From Ricordea florida (Eukaryota > Cnidaria > Anthozoa > Corallimorpharia > Ricordeidae), in assembly GCA_949710005.1 (NCBI GenBank), contig OX453283.1:24604204-24668203 (forward strand): a stretch of 64,000 nt of DNA, in the 5' to 3' direction. Below the pieces are notes generated by a model, which was not told the origin of the DNA, ran no database searches, and saw only the letters and a program-made list of their open reading frames with translations. The position numbers and the translations under genes were made by a program. The first letter of the stretch is position 1, and the number at the start of each line of letters is the position of its first letter. Positions 10,003 to 18,690 of this stretch are shown here, one piece after another.

Positions 10003-11616
10003 CTACCGAAATAGATACCACGCCAACCCCCCGCCGATAATTATAAATGCTAATATACGCACTTCATGCTCGCTTTGTGGATTGGTTTCATGTTGCGTAG
10101 TCACGTCCTGACCTTTGGTTGACTTTTCATTTTGCGTTGGGGAGATTTTTGGTTTCGGATTTGTCTCAACTATTGAATGAGGTAACTTTAACTTTGAAGA
10201 TCCTAAGTTATGACTTATTCCAACCGGTTTTGATTCCATGTTTAGGGAATTATTCACCCCAAATTTCATATCGCCAGTCGCTTTCATAAGTTTGTTATTA
10301 TATCCAACCACGCTTTCAGTATTTATAATCATATTACTTGGCATCAACCACACACCAGGGGCAATAGCCAAATCAAGCCGTAATTTCGCTTCTTGTACAG
10401 CTAATTGATAATTTTTAACAGAATTCGAAATGTCATTCTCAATCACACTACTTTCAAATAAAGCTAAGAATTCTTGTTGTGTCTCGATTGCGCCACCGCC
10501 ATTACCATAAATTGAGTTTCTGGTGTTAACTTGCGCACCTAATATGCAATAAACAAAAGCTTCAGCTGATCTATTTAATCTACCCAAACCAGCTTTTGTT
10601 ATTCCATGGCCGCTTTCTGGTATAAACCACGCATATTTGAAATCCTCAAATTCAATATTTCGAAGCAATGAGATTAAATTACCATCTATTTTCTTCCCTC
10701 CATCATCTGAAAATTTTGCTGAATCGCCCGGCCATATATTAGCTTCAGGATCATAATTTCTTATAATTCTAACATTTTGATCTCCTCCTCCCTGCCCATG
10801 AACGCTTCCAGGCGGCACGTATCCTTTTCCGTAATTAATGTAAACATCACCTAATCCACCGTTTGTTCCTCCCTTGAATCTAAAATCCGCCAAAGGTTTA
10901 TTTAATCCCTTAAAGTCTTGATTATTACTAAGACTAAATTCGGCGCACAATCGATTATATGCTAATTTGTTGTATGGGTTATTTTTTACAGAAAAAGTTT
11001 GTTCGCCTGGCAATGGTAATCCCATTTCATATAATATCCTCCTTATTGTGAAATATGCATGAAATTTTATAAAACTACTAATAACTTTAGGGTAATTTAA
11101 ACTTTCAATTAAGCTAACTCCGCATCCAGATGTTGCACACCATACAGCCATATTTAGTTGTTGTGGCCAATGATTAATATTGGGTTTATTCAACCAAGCT
11201 CTACTCTCTTTACCGCTATAAAGTGATATAACTTGGGATTTAAATATGTTTCTCATGGGGGCAGTGAATTTCTTTGTATCTGAAACATATATATCTAAAA
11301 AGTTTAGCATTTTTGTTACATCGGGAGCCATGTCATCGAATTTAACTCCAGGTATTGGATAAGATTGATTTGTAAATGATAAACTATTTGGAAATGAACC
11401 AAGCTTAGCTTCGCCCAGCCCTAAATCTTGCCATAATAATGTTTTCAAATTATTAGAAAGATTTTCAGTCCATGTTTTCCCAGTAGGATCATCATTAGAC
11501 ATGATTGTTGTCCCATTAACTTTCCACTTAATATATCCTCCAAATGAATCATTCACAAATGTAAATTTATCAAGGTTTGCGTTTGGGTATCTATTTTTGA
11601 AGTCGTTTAATAACAT
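10003..11616 (-). CDS. Large virion-type protein with C-terminal membrane anchor
   Basis: The 537-residue product is of unrecognised family. The first 440 residues look globular and contain glycine-rich stretches (GGTNGGLGDVY, GKGYVPPGSVHGQGGG). Residues about 450-515 form a Ser/Thr/Pro/Gln/Asn-rich linker, and the last 18 (RILAFIIIGGGLAWYLFR) form one hydrophobic segment ending in Arg. That layout suits a protein held in a membrane by its tail. It is in the late block, after a 128-base spacer holding its promoter box. I see no protease, glycosidase or polymerase motif. A structural or membrane-tethered entry-related role is possible but not shown. Confidence 0.75.
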   Translation of the reverse strand: MLLNDFKNRYPNANLDKFTFVNDSFGGYIKWKVNGTTIMSNDDPTGKTWTENLSNNLKTLLWQDLGLGEAKLGSFPNSLSFTNQSYPIPGVKFDDMAPDVTKMLNFLDIYVSDTKKFTAPMRNIFKSQVISLYSGKESRAWLNKPNINHWPQQLNMAVWCATSGCGVSLIESLNYPKVISSFIKFHAYFTIRRILYEMGLPLPGEQTFSVKNNPYNKLAYNRLCAEFSLSNNQDFKGLNKPLADFRFKGGTNGGLGDVYINYGKGYVPPGSVHGQGGGDQNVRIIRNYDPEANIWPGDSAKFSDDGGKKIDGNLISLLRNIEFEDFKYAWFIPESGHGITKAGLGRLNRSAEAFVYCILGAQVNTRNSIYGNGGGAIETQQEFLALFESSVIENDISNSVKNYQLAVQEAKLRLDLAIAPGVWLMPSNMIINTESVVGYNNKLMKATGDMKFGVNNSLNMESKPVGISHNLGSSKLKLPHSIVETNPKPKISPTQNEKSTKGQDVTTQHETNPQSEHEVRILAFIIIGGGLAWYLFR

Positions 11617-11645
11617 CTTATTCTTTGTGTTTCAGATAATATGGT

Positions 11646-11652
11646 CTTTAGA
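11646..11652 (-). promoter_or_regulatory. Promoter box of the 537-residue gene
   Basis: Coding-strand TCTAAAG (a T-to-C variant of the common box), 29 nt before the start at 11616. Confidence 0.45.
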
Positions 11653-11744
11653 TTAAGAATAAGATGTAAATTGTTATCAATTAATTTCTTTTCTAATGCC
11701 TGCAAAACAATTACAACCCACATCAGTTCTTTCATATGATATTT

Positions 11745-12341
11745 TTAATGAGTGGGAGTGGTTAACTCTTTTAATAGCTCTGATCGAACTTCTCTTCTTA
11801 TCTGCGACATGTTTAAGTTTTTTTCAGTATCTCTCCTAAATTTTTGGCGAACTTCTTGTTTTAGTTTTTGAAACTTTTCCAACTCTGCTAAAATTATAGA
11901 AAATTCTTGATCAGATATAACATTATCTTTCAAAGCCTTTGAAACCAAGTCGTTAATGGTGTTTAATTTTGACTTTGCAATTGCAGTGGTTTGTTCATGT
12001 TTGCTAACTTTATGAGAAAGTTTTTTAGCAGCAATACCAAATCCAACCGATAATCCTCCAAAAACTCCACCTACAACACCCAAAGGCACACCAACAACAG
12101 CACCAAAACCAGTAAGAGAAGTTCCTAAACCGCTTGCTGATAGAATAACTGAAATCGTACCGCCACAAACACTTATTTTTGTAAATATTCCTCTAGCTCT
12201 ATTATATTTTTTTCTTACTTCTTCGTAATGTCTAATTTCTTTCTCAAGATTTTGTAATACTTCGCTTGATTTTTGTAGTCTGAAATTAATAGGATCAGGA
12301 TTATTAGGCAATCCAGGGTAAATTCTATTGTATTCATCCAT
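11745..12341 (-). CDS. Small membrane protein with glycine-rich hydrophobic hairpin
   Basis: 198 residues. Residues about 25-50 are a charged helix. Residues 53-107 are a long glycine-rich hydrophobic region, enough for two membrane passes (ISVILSASGLGTSL, then FGAVVGVPLGVVGGVFGGLS). The rest is charged and helical, with coiled-coil potential around residues 110-190. I do not recognise the family. A glycine-rich membrane hairpin flanked by helices is common in membrane-remodelling or pore-like viral proteins, but that is inference. The gene lies between two other membrane-protein genes in the virion block. Confidence 0.72.
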   Translation of the reverse strand: MDEYNRIYPGLPNNPDPINFRLQKSSEVLQNLEKEIRHYEEVRKKYNRARGIFTKISVCGGTISVILSASGLGTSLTGFGAVVGVPLGVVGGVFGGLSVGFGIAAKKLSHKVSKHEQTTAIAKSKLNTINDLVSKALKDNVISDQEFSIILAELEKFQKLKQEVRQKFRRDTEKNLNMSQIRREVRSELLKELTTPTH

Positions 12342-12368
12342 ATTGTATTTTACTGAACAGCATGATAT

Positions 12369-12375
12369 CTTTAAA
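12369..12375 (-). promoter_or_regulatory. Promoter box of the 198-residue gene
   Basis: Coding-strand TTTAAAG, 27 nt before the start at 12341, squeezed into the 38-base gap after the next gene upstream. Confidence 0.55.
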
Positions 12376-12379
12376 TTTG

Positions 12380-13645
12380 TTACTTTCTCTTCTTTATGTT
12401 TTCAACAAAATACAAAACCACAGCCATTATCAAAAGCCAAGCATTCTTACCTAAAAATCCAATAACCTGCCCAGCTGTTTTGAATAGAAAGCTAACTATC
12501 GCCCCAACCATTCCTGGTAATATTTCACCTAGTTTCTTACCGAGTGTTTTCAAACCATTACCTACACCTTTTCCTAAAGTAGATAATCCTTTTGAAAGAT
12601 TGGAAACTATAACTCCAATTATAACACCAACAGCACTCACAACAGCAAAGACTGTAAACCCGTACTTTTTAAAGATGTATTTTAATCTCTCACGTAATGG
12701 TAGATTTTTAAGTATTTCTTCTTTTCGGCCCTCAATAACTGATAATTGTTCTTCGTTTGAGATTGTTTTATTTCTAATCTGTTCTCTTAATTTATCAACC
12801 TCAGATTTTAATCGCTCATTACTTTGTTTTAATTTTGCCTCATTTGATTTCCCCTTCTTATATTTATCTATTTCCTCTTTGTATAATTTTGTTTCATCCA
12901 AAAGTTTCTCTGCTTGTATTTTTAATTCTATATTCTGTTTAACAGTTTGATCGAAAAGACTTTTATTTTCAGCTTTTTCTGCCTGCTGTCTCTCAATGAA
13001 TTCACGAAGTTCTTTTTCTTTTTCAATATATCGATCTATCTCCTGTGGATGTGTATTTATTTCTGCCATCAACCCATCTGCGATATTATTTAATTCCTTA
13101 TTTTTTTCTTTTTCTTCATTTAATTCTAACGCGGTTTTATTATATTTTTCCAACATTGTTGAATAATCAGAACCTAGAGCTTTTCTCATTGTTTTTGGTA
13201 AATCATCAAGCTTAAGATTTCCATCTTTATCAACTATTGTATGTGGCGCGGCATTAGTCCTAGTACTTAATTTTCCCATTATACTACCATCTTTTCCAAA
13301 TTCAACATTAAGTGTTGCATCATCAGGATTGAAGTTTGGTAAATAACGTTTTAGTTCTTGACGTGCTTCTCTCCTTCTATCATATTTCTCATCTCTTTCT
13401 ATAATATTTGCCGGTTTTTTCTCTTCATCTTTTATTTCCCATTGAAGCCGCTTTCTTTCTCCCATATATTCTGAATAACCAAGATAGCCTTGATCAATAG
13501 ATGTAGATGTATTTGGACTTTGGTAAAATGTGTTATCGCCATCATCGACTAAATCTCGCCTTGGTGGTGGAGTATCGTCATCATCATAATCATCATCATT
13601 ATCTCCTGGTAAATCCTCTAATGGTATATCTCCTACTTCTGCCAT
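12380..13645 (-). CDS. Coiled-coil protein with C-terminal membrane segments
   Basis: 421 residues. The N-terminus is very acidic (DNDDDYDDDDTPPPRRD). Residues about 160-315 form a long charged coiled coil (heptad-rich Glu/Lys/Leu). The last 100 residues hold three hydrophobic stretches: YGFTVFAVVSAVGVIIGVIV, then MVGAIVSFLFKTAGQVIGFL, then AWLLIMAVVLYFV, with a glycine-rich amphipathic stretch before the second. No enzyme motif is visible. The rod-plus-anchor layout suggests a structural protein linking a membrane to the capsid interior or to DNA. It has a good promoter box. Confidence 0.75.
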   Translation of the reverse strand: MAEVGDIPLEDLPGDNDDDYDDDDTPPPRRDLVDDGDNTFYQSPNTSTSIDQGYLGYSEYMGERKRLQWEIKDEEKKPANIIERDEKYDRRREARQELKRYLPNFNPDDATLNVEFGKDGSIMGKLSTRTNAAPHTIVDKDGNLKLDDLPKTMRKALGSDYSTMLEKYNKTALELNEEKEKNKELNNIADGLMAEINTHPQEIDRYIEKEKELREFIERQQAEKAENKSLFDQTVKQNIELKIQAEKLLDETKLYKEEIDKYKKGKSNEAKLKQSNERLKSEVDKLREQIRNKTISNEEQLSVIEGRKEEILKNLPLRERLKYIFKKYGFTVFAVVSAVGVIIGVIVSNLSKGLSTLGKGVGNGLKTLGKKLGEILPGMVGAIVSFLFKTAGQVIGFLGKNAWLLIMAVVLYFVENIKKRK

Positions 13646-13670
13646 GATTTTTTACTCATCAGTAAGAAAT

Positions 13671-13677
13671 CTTTAAA
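13671..13677 (-). promoter_or_regulatory. Promoter box of the coiled-coil gene
   Basis: Coding-strand TTTAAAG followed by ATTTCTTACTG, 25 nt before the start at 13645. The ATTTCTTACTG tail recurs in similar form before the gene starting at 14323. Confidence 0.6.
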
Positions 13678-13695
13678 TCGTACACAGTGAAGTAT

Positions 13696-14094
13696 CTATA
13701 AAAATTTACTAGCCATATAACCTAAAGCCAACATACCGCCGCCTACATATGCCATTTCACCCATCTTTTGATTGTCACTAGGTCTATAATAATCTGAAAA
13801 TTTAGGTTCCGTCGGCAGCATTTGGTTATATAATGCAAATTGTTCATTTGTAATTGAAATATTTTTTGATGCCTGATATTTTTCATCTTTTTTCTTTATT
13901 TTCCAATCCATTAGTTTTTGTCTTTTTTCCTGATATTCTGCATAATCTCTTTGATATTTTTCCATTGCTTTATCGTGTCTTATTTTTTCTGTATCTGCAT
14001 TATGTCCTGAAAGTCTTTTTGCAAGATAGTTTCCTCCAACAAAAGCTGTTGCATTAAATATAGCCCCGCCAATCATCATCGCTATTGTCGCCAT
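13696..14094 (-). CDS. Small double-ended membrane protein, 132 residues
   Basis: The N-terminus (IAMMIGGAIFNATAFVGGNYLA) and C-terminus (MAYVGGGMLALGYMASKFL) are each hydrophobic and could span or lie in a membrane. The middle, residues 30-105, is a charged helix with many Lys, Gln and Tyr. No family recognised. It lies 10 bases downstream of the 72-residue gene, which shares a similar two-helix plan, so the two may be partners. Its promoter box (AAAAGATT, near 14119) is weak, so it may instead be read from the upstream gene's promoter. Confidence 0.7.
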   Translation of the reverse strand: MATIAMMIGGAIFNATAFVGGNYLAKRLSGHNADTEKIRHDKAMEKYQRDYAEYQEKRQKLMDWKIKKKDEKYQASKNISITNEQFALYNQMLPTEPKFSDYYRPSDNQKMGEMAYVGGGMLALGYMASKFL

Positions 14095-14104
14095 TTTATA
14101 TTCG

Positions 14105-14323
14105 TTAATTTGGTAAAATCTTTTGTTCCTCTAAATAGGTTTTTAGATACATACTTCCAGATAATACAGCTACCCATTTTGTATAATTTGTAATACTTGA
14201 GGATGGGTCATTCATAAATGATTCTTTCATCATCTTTTTAGCTACATATCCAACTCCAGCTGCCAATCCAATAAGAACTGCGGAATCAGTAACAGTTTTC
14301 ACAAGTTTATTTTCGTTTGACAT
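14105..14323 (-). CDS. Tiny membrane protein, 72 residues
   Basis: Two hydrophobic stretches (AVLIGLAAGVGYVA near residues 15-28; WVAVLSGSMYLKTYL near residues 50-64) are separated by a polar loop. No family recognised. The gene begins with ATG at 14323, 25 nt downstream of a clear promoter box, and has neighbours packed tightly on both sides. That packing and the box support it as a real gene despite its size. Confidence 0.68.
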   Translation of the reverse strand: MSNENKLVKTVTDSAVLIGLAAGVGYVAKKMMKESFMNDPSSSITNYTKWVAVLSGSMYLKTYLEEQKILPN

Positions 14324-14348
14324 GATTTTTTACTACAACAGTAATAAA

Positions 14349-14356
14349 CTTTTAAA
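14349..14356 (-). promoter_or_regulatory. Promoter box of the 72-residue gene
   Basis: Coding-strand TTTAAAAG, 25 nt before the start at 14323. Confidence 0.5.
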
Positions 14357-14385
14357 TGGTTTTATGTAGTAAAAATAATTTATAA

Positions 14386-14850
14386 TTACATCATTCCAAT
14401 TTTTGGGCGATCAAGGGGCGGCGCTTGAGTATTTGTTTGCGGATTATGAACCTTTATGGGTGGGGCTTGAAAAGGTTGCGGTATTTGAGGAACTAGAGAT
14501 AAATCCCCAGCTTTTTCCTTATATCTCATAAACATATCAAATGCTGTAAACCCTAATCCAACAACGGATAAAACAGTAGTAAAAGATAACTCTGGCATCC
14601 ATGATTTTGATTCACTATATGTATTTTCATTAGTCTCTTCTTCCTGTTTCATTTTTTCTTCACGTTTCATCTCCCGGGCTAATGCTTCTTTTGCTTTTTT
14701 ATTATATTCGGCTAATTTCTTACCTGCTGCTACTTTTTTAGGATTTTTAGTGTGTTTTTTAGTATCTTTATTTTCTGGTTTGGGATCAGCTGTAATTTGT
14801 TCCGCTTCGCCTCGATCAACTTGTTCATTTTCTTCAGACATTATTTTCAT
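14386..14850 (-). CDS. Charged protein with one membrane segment, 154 residues
   Basis: The first 90 residues are dominated by Lys, Glu and Ala (basic and helical, possibly DNA-binding). LSFTTVLSVVGLGFTAFDMFM near residues 90-110 is a single hydrophobic segment, and the tail is Pro/Gln-rich (QIPQPFQAPPIKV). No family recognised. Two in-frame starts are possible, at 14850 and 14841. The box-to-ATG gap is 23 nt for the first and 32 nt for the second, so 14850 fits the gene set better. It lies in the virion block. Confidence 0.7.
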   Translation of the reverse strand: MKIMSEENEQVDRGEAEQITADPKPENKDTKKHTKNPKKVAAGKKLAEYNKKAKEALAREMKREEKMKQEEETNENTYSESKSWMPELSFTTVLSVVGLGFTAFDMFMRYKEKAGDLSLVPQIPQPFQAPPIKVHNPQTNTQAPPLDRPKIGMM

Positions 14851-14873
14851 ATCATTGAGAAATCTTTAGACCA

Positions 14874-14880
14874 CTTAGGA
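14874..14880 (-). promoter_or_regulatory. Promoter box of the 154-residue gene
   Basis: Coding-strand TCTAAAG followed by ATTTCTC, a close variant of the box before 13645. Confidence 0.5.
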
Positions 14881-14908
14881 ATGATATGTAAATAAAATAA
14901 TAGTATGA

Positions 14909-15436
14909 TTAGTAAACTGTATCAGTACCGCTAGCATCTTGCTCAGTTTTGTTAGAATCATCTGTATTATTACTTGTAACTTGCTGTATTTTTCCTATTT
15001 TAACATGCTTAGCAACCTGAAATATACCGCTAGCAAGTGCTGCCAATCTTCCTGCTTTCAATGCTAAGAGCCCTACAATGTTTGTTAGTTCGCGATTAAC
15101 CAAATCATCATTCTTCAAATCCGCACAAAGAGCTTCTATATCATCAACCGGAACTAAATATGAAATAAGTTTGGAAACTAATTGAAGGGATGAATCAACC
15201 AATCCGCCGTTAATTTTTTTACCCATTACCGCTTGATATCGATTAAAATATTTTTCTACATCTTTTTCTGATAATTTTTTTATATCACCCAAACTCATTT
15301 CAACACCTAAATATTCCTTTGTAGATCCAAGAGCTGCTAGAATTGCTAGTGATTCTTGTTTTATTTCAATATCATCAGATTTTACATTGTCTTTTACCTC
15401 AGGTTGTTCTTCTATATAATCTTCAACTTCTGTCAT
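14909..15436 (-). CDS. Acidic-ended helical virion-block protein, 175 residues
   Basis: No family recognised. The N-terminal 30 residues are acidic (EVEDYIEEQPEVKDNVKSDD). The middle is helical, with a hydrophobic stretch near residues 118-140 (NIVGLLALKAGRLAALASGIF) that could be an amphipathic or membrane helix. The C-terminus is Asn/Ser/Thr/Asp-rich and probably disordered. It lies directly next to the packaging ATPase gene, whose stop codon overlaps this gene's promoter box. A structural or packaging accessory role is possible. Confidence 0.7.
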   Translation of the reverse strand: MTEVEDYIEEQPEVKDNVKSDDIEIKQESLAILAALGSTKEYLGVEMSLGDIKKLSEKDVEKYFNRYQAVMGKKINGGLVDSSLQLVSKLISYLVPVDDIEALCADLKNDDLVNRELTNIVGLLALKAGRLAALASGIFQVAKHVKIGKIQQVTSNNTDDSNKTEQDASGTDTVY

Positions 15437-15464
15437 CTTATAATTTTCTAATAATACAAAGATT

Positions 15465-15472
15465 CTTTTAAA
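15465..15472 (-). promoter_or_regulatory. Promoter box overlapping the ATPase stop codon
   Basis: Coding-strand TTTAAAAG, 28 nt before the start at 15436. It overlaps the last codons of the ATPase gene, which ends at 15468, showing how tightly the block is packed. Confidence 0.5.
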
Positions 15473-16094
15473 TCACCTCAGGAATTTCCAAATAACAATT
15501 AAATGGGTATCGCAAACTTAAACATAGCCTAGAATATTTTTCTGTTTTCAGGACATGCATAAACTTTTTACCTAATTCATAATCCAAATCGCCTCCATAA
15601 TCTTCGAAAAACATCTTCATACCCTTCTGTGATGGATTATGAAAAGTAACAACACAAGCCACATTTTCACGGAATGGTTTTGCTATGGATGTTAATTGCT
15701 GAGTGAGAACCCAAACTGATAATCCATGATGTCTTCCGGAGAATGCTAAATCTATAAACTTGTTTGATCTTTTCTTCAAATCATTAGAAACGGCACAATC
15801 ATCTAAAATTATTAATGTATTTGTTCCAGAGAATAAAGTTTGACAATCATTTAACAATTCATTAATCTCATCTACATTACTTGCATCGGGTGATAATACA
15901 AAGAAACGTTTATCTCCACGGGCAAAATTATGATAGGTTTTATTTTTAGAATAAGTTGGACAAATTAAAACAATGTAATCAAAAATTTTTCGGAAGGGGC
16001 CTCGGAGCTGTTCAATGAGATACTTTGTTTTTCCACAATTTGTTGGTCCGGTTATGATACAATGGAATGGGATTTTTTCTCGTAGTTCTTCCAT
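15468..16094 (-). CDS. Genome-packaging ATPase (A32/FtsK-HerA type)
   Basis: 208 residues. The P-loop GPTNCGKTKYL is near residues 16-26. The Walker B strand TLIILDDCAV is near 95-105, followed by a sensor-like stretch (SVWVLTQQL near 131-139) whose Gln residues are typical of this family. Enzymes of this kind pump the viral DNA into preformed capsids using ATP, and are a hallmark of Mavericks, virophages and large DNA viruses. The length is normal for Maverick ATPases. The gene lies just downstream of the major capsid candidate, the usual morphogenesis pairing, and has its own promoter box. Confidence 0.9.
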   Translation of the reverse strand: MEELREKIPFHCIITGPTNCGKTKYLIEQLRGPFRKIFDYIVLICPTYSKNKTYHNFARGDKRFFVLSPDASNVDEINELLNDCQTLFSGTNTLIILDDCAVSNDLKKRSNKFIDLAFSGRHHGLSVWVLTQQLTSIAKPFRENVACVVTFHNPSQKGMKMFFEDYGGDLDYELGKKFMHVLKTEKYSRLCLSLRYPFNCYLEIPEVI

Positions 16095-16117
16095 GATTTT
16101 TGTATCATAACTAAAGG

Positions 16118-16125
16118 TTTTTAAA
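16118..16125 (-). promoter_or_regulatory. Promoter box of the packaging ATPase
   Basis: Coding-strand TTTAAAAA, 23 nt before the start at 16094. A short GC-rich inverted repeat (GGCCCTTCAGGCC) lies beside it near 16146-16158, between the capsid stop and this box. Confidence 0.5.
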
Positions 16126-16164
16126 TCTATTCCGCAGAGCGGGGAGGCCCTTCAGGCCGATCAG

Positions 16165-17403
16165 TTAGTACTTTATTGATCTCAAGCCTGAATTCATTAT
16201 TTCCATCATTGCGTCAGCTACAACAAACATATGGCATGTTATTATTCCAGATCCGACTTGTTTTCTTTTAATTTCTATTTTTACACCATCTTGTGTATTG
16301 TTTAATGCTAGTCCGCCGCCATGAATACCATTATCAGGGTGAGTTCTCATATCAACCCAAAGAGCAAACTTATCAGCATAAAAATCCTTTTCCTTTACCG
16401 ACTGCTTCCCTTCGGTCCGACTAAAACGTTTCTTTACCGACTCCCATAGATCTGATGGTATCATCCCCTTAGAGTATAAACGATTTGGCACACCATCAAC
16501 ATCTATATTAATTGAGGTTATACCTGGATTGTAAAAATTCTCAGAGTTACGTGCTCCTGCTGCGGTTGGTGATGTAAACAAACATAATATCCCCGTCATT
16601 GATCTTCTAGGTAAATTAATATGCTGATTTATAACACCATCACCGCCTATAGAAAAAGTAAAAGTTTTGTGTAGAGTAACATTTTCATAAAAGAATCCTT
16701 TTCCAACCTGATAAGCTGCTTGTGCCTCACGAGCTAAGTATTCACTTGAAATGGAGGAATATTCTAACTCAAGGTTTTTGATTGAATAAGATGGAGTCTT
16801 AGTAGTGTCGGAATAAACAACAATATCATTAACTGGGGCAAGTGTAATCTCAAATATTAGATGATGATCTAGGGCTTTTGGATAGAAAACTCCATGATCG
16901 TTTAGAATAGGATGGTTTAGTGGTATACGATACTTGGTATTATGTACTGATGCAAGGGTCACTGCCTTAACATCTTGTGTTTTCTTATCACCTGCATTTG
17001 TCCTGAGCTTTCTCATGTTTTCAGAAGAAATACCTTGTTTTAATCTATCTTCACGTTCTTCATCTGTTAAGAATAAATCGTGATAGGTTTGAAAAAGATC
17101 ATATCTTTGAGTATCCTGTAATGTTTCACCGCCAAAAAGAACTCTAAGTCTAGATACAAGATTACTACCTACATTATTCACAACTGTATTATTAGCATGT
17201 CCATCTACATCTAAATCAAATAGAAGAGATACGCTTCCAGGTACAATCACTAAATTCTCAGAAAGTTTTGGAATATTTATATATAATGTTTCTCCGGGGC
17301 TAGCAGATGATGGATTGAGAGTAATTCGGTTCATTGTTGATTCCGCTTTCAAACCAAATGGCTCTCGTGGAATTCTATTTGGATTAATTTTTTCAGACGT
17401 CAT
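16165..17403 (-). CDS. Major capsid protein candidate (double jelly-roll)
   Basis: 412 residues, beta-rich, no signal peptide. The first half has a strand pattern (TLYINIPKL, GSVSLLFDLDVD, NLVSRLRVLFGGETLQ) and a helix-rich loop (YHDLFLTDEEREDRLKQG) seen in Maverick and polinton-like capsid proteins. The second half repeats a strand-rich fold (LHKTFTFSIGGDGVINQHI, then ITSINIDVDGVPNRLYSKGM). Such proteins trimerise to form pseudo-hexagonal capsomers. At 412 residues it is shorter than many Maverick capsids. Position next to the ATPase and the size support the call. The fold assignment is inference from pattern, not from structure. Confidence 0.72.
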   Translation of the reverse strand: MTSEKINPNRIPREPFGLKAESTMNRITLNPSSASPGETLYINIPKLSENLVIVPGSVSLLFDLDVDGHANNTVVNNVGSNLVSRLRVLFGGETLQDTQRYDLFQTYHDLFLTDEEREDRLKQGISSENMRKLRTNAGDKKTQDVKAVTLASVHNTKYRIPLNHPILNDHGVFYPKALDHHLIFEITLAPVNDIVVYSDTTKTPSYSIKNLELEYSSISSEYLAREAQAAYQVGKGFFYENVTLHKTFTFSIGGDGVINQHINLPRRSMTGILCLFTSPTAAGARNSENFYNPGITSINIDVDGVPNRLYSKGMIPSDLWESVKKRFSRTEGKQSVKEKDFYADKFALWVDMRTHPDNGIHGGGLALNNTQDGVKIEIKRKQVGSGIITCHMFVVADAMMEIMNSGLRSIKY

Positions 17404-17409
17404 TGTAAT

Positions 17410-17634
17410 TTATAAGATACTTTGACTAATCTTTAAACCTCTTGGGCAGCTGAATTGGTATTTTTTATTCTCTAATTCTTCAATATATTTTACTAAACTT
17501 TCTCTTACTCCTTCAATTACAAGCATAAGATTAAAAAGTTCATCGCCATCTTCCATATTTTTAATTTTTTGAATGATAATTTTTTTCATCATATTAATTT
17601 GGTATTCGCTAAAATTTATTTTTTCTTCCTCCAT
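17410..17634 (-). CDS. Small acidic helical protein upstream of the capsid gene
   Basis: 74 residues: a charged N-terminal helix (KINFSEYQINMMKKIIIQKI), then a mixed helix and a short basic tail. No family recognised. The first codons and the 31 bases before them resemble the start region of the capsid gene (both have ATAAGATACTTTG in the leader), so a promoter duplication is likely. The gap to the capsid gene is six bases. Confidence 0.62.
   Translation of the reverse strand: MEEEKINFSEYQINMMKKIIIQKIKNMEDGDELFNLMLVIEGVRESLVKYIEELENKKYQFSCPRGLKISQSIL
17431..17437 (-). promoter_or_regulatory. Promoter box of the capsid gene
   Basis: Coding-strand TTTAAAG, 27 nt before the start at 17403. It lies inside the 3' end of the 74-residue gene. 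Confidence 0.6.
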
Positions 17635-17661
17635 TATAATTTATAAGATACTTTGTTTAAT

Positions 17662-17668
17662 CCTTAAA
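17662..17668 (-). promoter_or_regulatory. Promoter box of the 74-residue gene, at the integrase start
   Basis: Coding-strand TTTAAGG, 27 nt before the start at 17634. Its last base is also the first base of the divergent integrase start codon, so the two genes share about 33 bases of control region. Confidence 0.5.
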
Positions 17669-18690
17669 TGAGTAACGAAAAGATATCAAAAATATCGGCG
17701 AAGCCGGGCCCGACTTTAAGTTGGATATATTATTCAACTGAAGGATATTGGAAAGGATATTCCGCTATTCCTAAATTAGCTGAGAAGGCTAGAGTAAGTG
17801 AAAATGAGGCAAAACAATGGTTACAAAAACAAGCAATATGGCAAATATATCTTCCATCTCCAAAATATATACCCAGACCTCACTGGACAGAGGATAAACC
17901 TAATCAGATTCATCAAGCAGATTTATTATTTTTACCGCATGATAGAGTTGGAAGAAAAACATATAAATATGCATTAGTTGTGGTTGATGTTGCCAGTAGA
18001 TACAAAGATGCTGAAGCATTAGCCACAAAAGAAAGTCATGAGATATCCAAAGCTTTTGAAAAAATATATTCCAGAAAGTTAAAATATCCTAAAACATTAA
18101 TGGTCGATCCTGGAAGAGAATTTATGGGCGATGTGACAAAACTTATGAATTACCATAATGTGAAAATACAGAGAAGTGAGGCTGGAAACCATAGAGCCCA
18201 AGCGTTTGTGGAAAGAGCAAATAGAACATTAAGTGAAAAATTATTTAGTCATCAATATGCACAAGAAATGGTAAGTGATGACCGGTCTAGAGTATGGGTT
18301 AAACGATTACCTGATATTTTGAAAACTTTGAACAATACACCAACGAGAATAACCGGTAAAGAACCTGATAAAGCTATAAAACTGAAAGAGGTTGATATTG
18401 AAACCAAAAGATATCATCGAGTTGTTGGTCTTGATGAGGAAAGATTATCTCCTTTTGTTAGAGTTAGATATTTATTATCTCCTGGTGAAATTGAGGGTGG
18501 TGAAAAAAGGCGAGCTACAGATCCTATTTGGAGTATCAAAGTTTATGATATTTCTAGAAGTGTTATTTCACCCAATCAACCAGTTTTGTATTATTTAGTA
18601 GATGGACCGAGACGGGGGTTTGTAAGGGAAGAATTACAGGTTATTCCTTATGATACTGAACTTCCGCCCAATTCTGTTTTGCAAAGATAA
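17668..18690 (+). CDS. Retrovirus-type DDE integrase (Maverick)
   Basis: 340 residues. The catalytic triad is Asp85 (HQADLLFL), Asp147 (MVDPGREF) and Glu182 (FVERANRT), with the standard 35 residues between the last two. Residues 1-75 form an N-terminal helical region with a Trp-rich stretch; there is no clear HHCC zinc finger. The C-terminal 100 residues are basic and beta-rich, ending in a Pro-rich tail. Integrases of this class insert the protein-primed linear DNA with 5-6 bp target duplications, which fits the target site seen at this locus. The gene reads toward the polymerase gene and overlaps its 3' end by 43 bases. Confidence 0.93.
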   Translation: MSNEKISKISAKPGPTLSWIYYSTEGYWKGYSAIPKLAEKARVSENEAKQWLQKQAIWQIYLPSPKYIPRPHWTEDKPNQIHQADLLFLPHDRVGRKTYKYALVVVDVASRYKDAEALATKESHEISKAFEKIYSRKLKYPKTLMVDPGREFMGDVTKLMNYHNVKIQRSEAGNHRAQAFVERANRTLSEKLFSHQYAQEMVSDDRSRVWVKRLPDILKTLNNTPTRITGKEPDKAIKLKEVDIETKRYHRVVGLDEERLSPFVRVRYLLSPGEIEGGEKRRATDPIWSIKVYDISRSVISPNQPVLYYLVDGPRRGFVREELQVIPYDTELPPNSVLQR

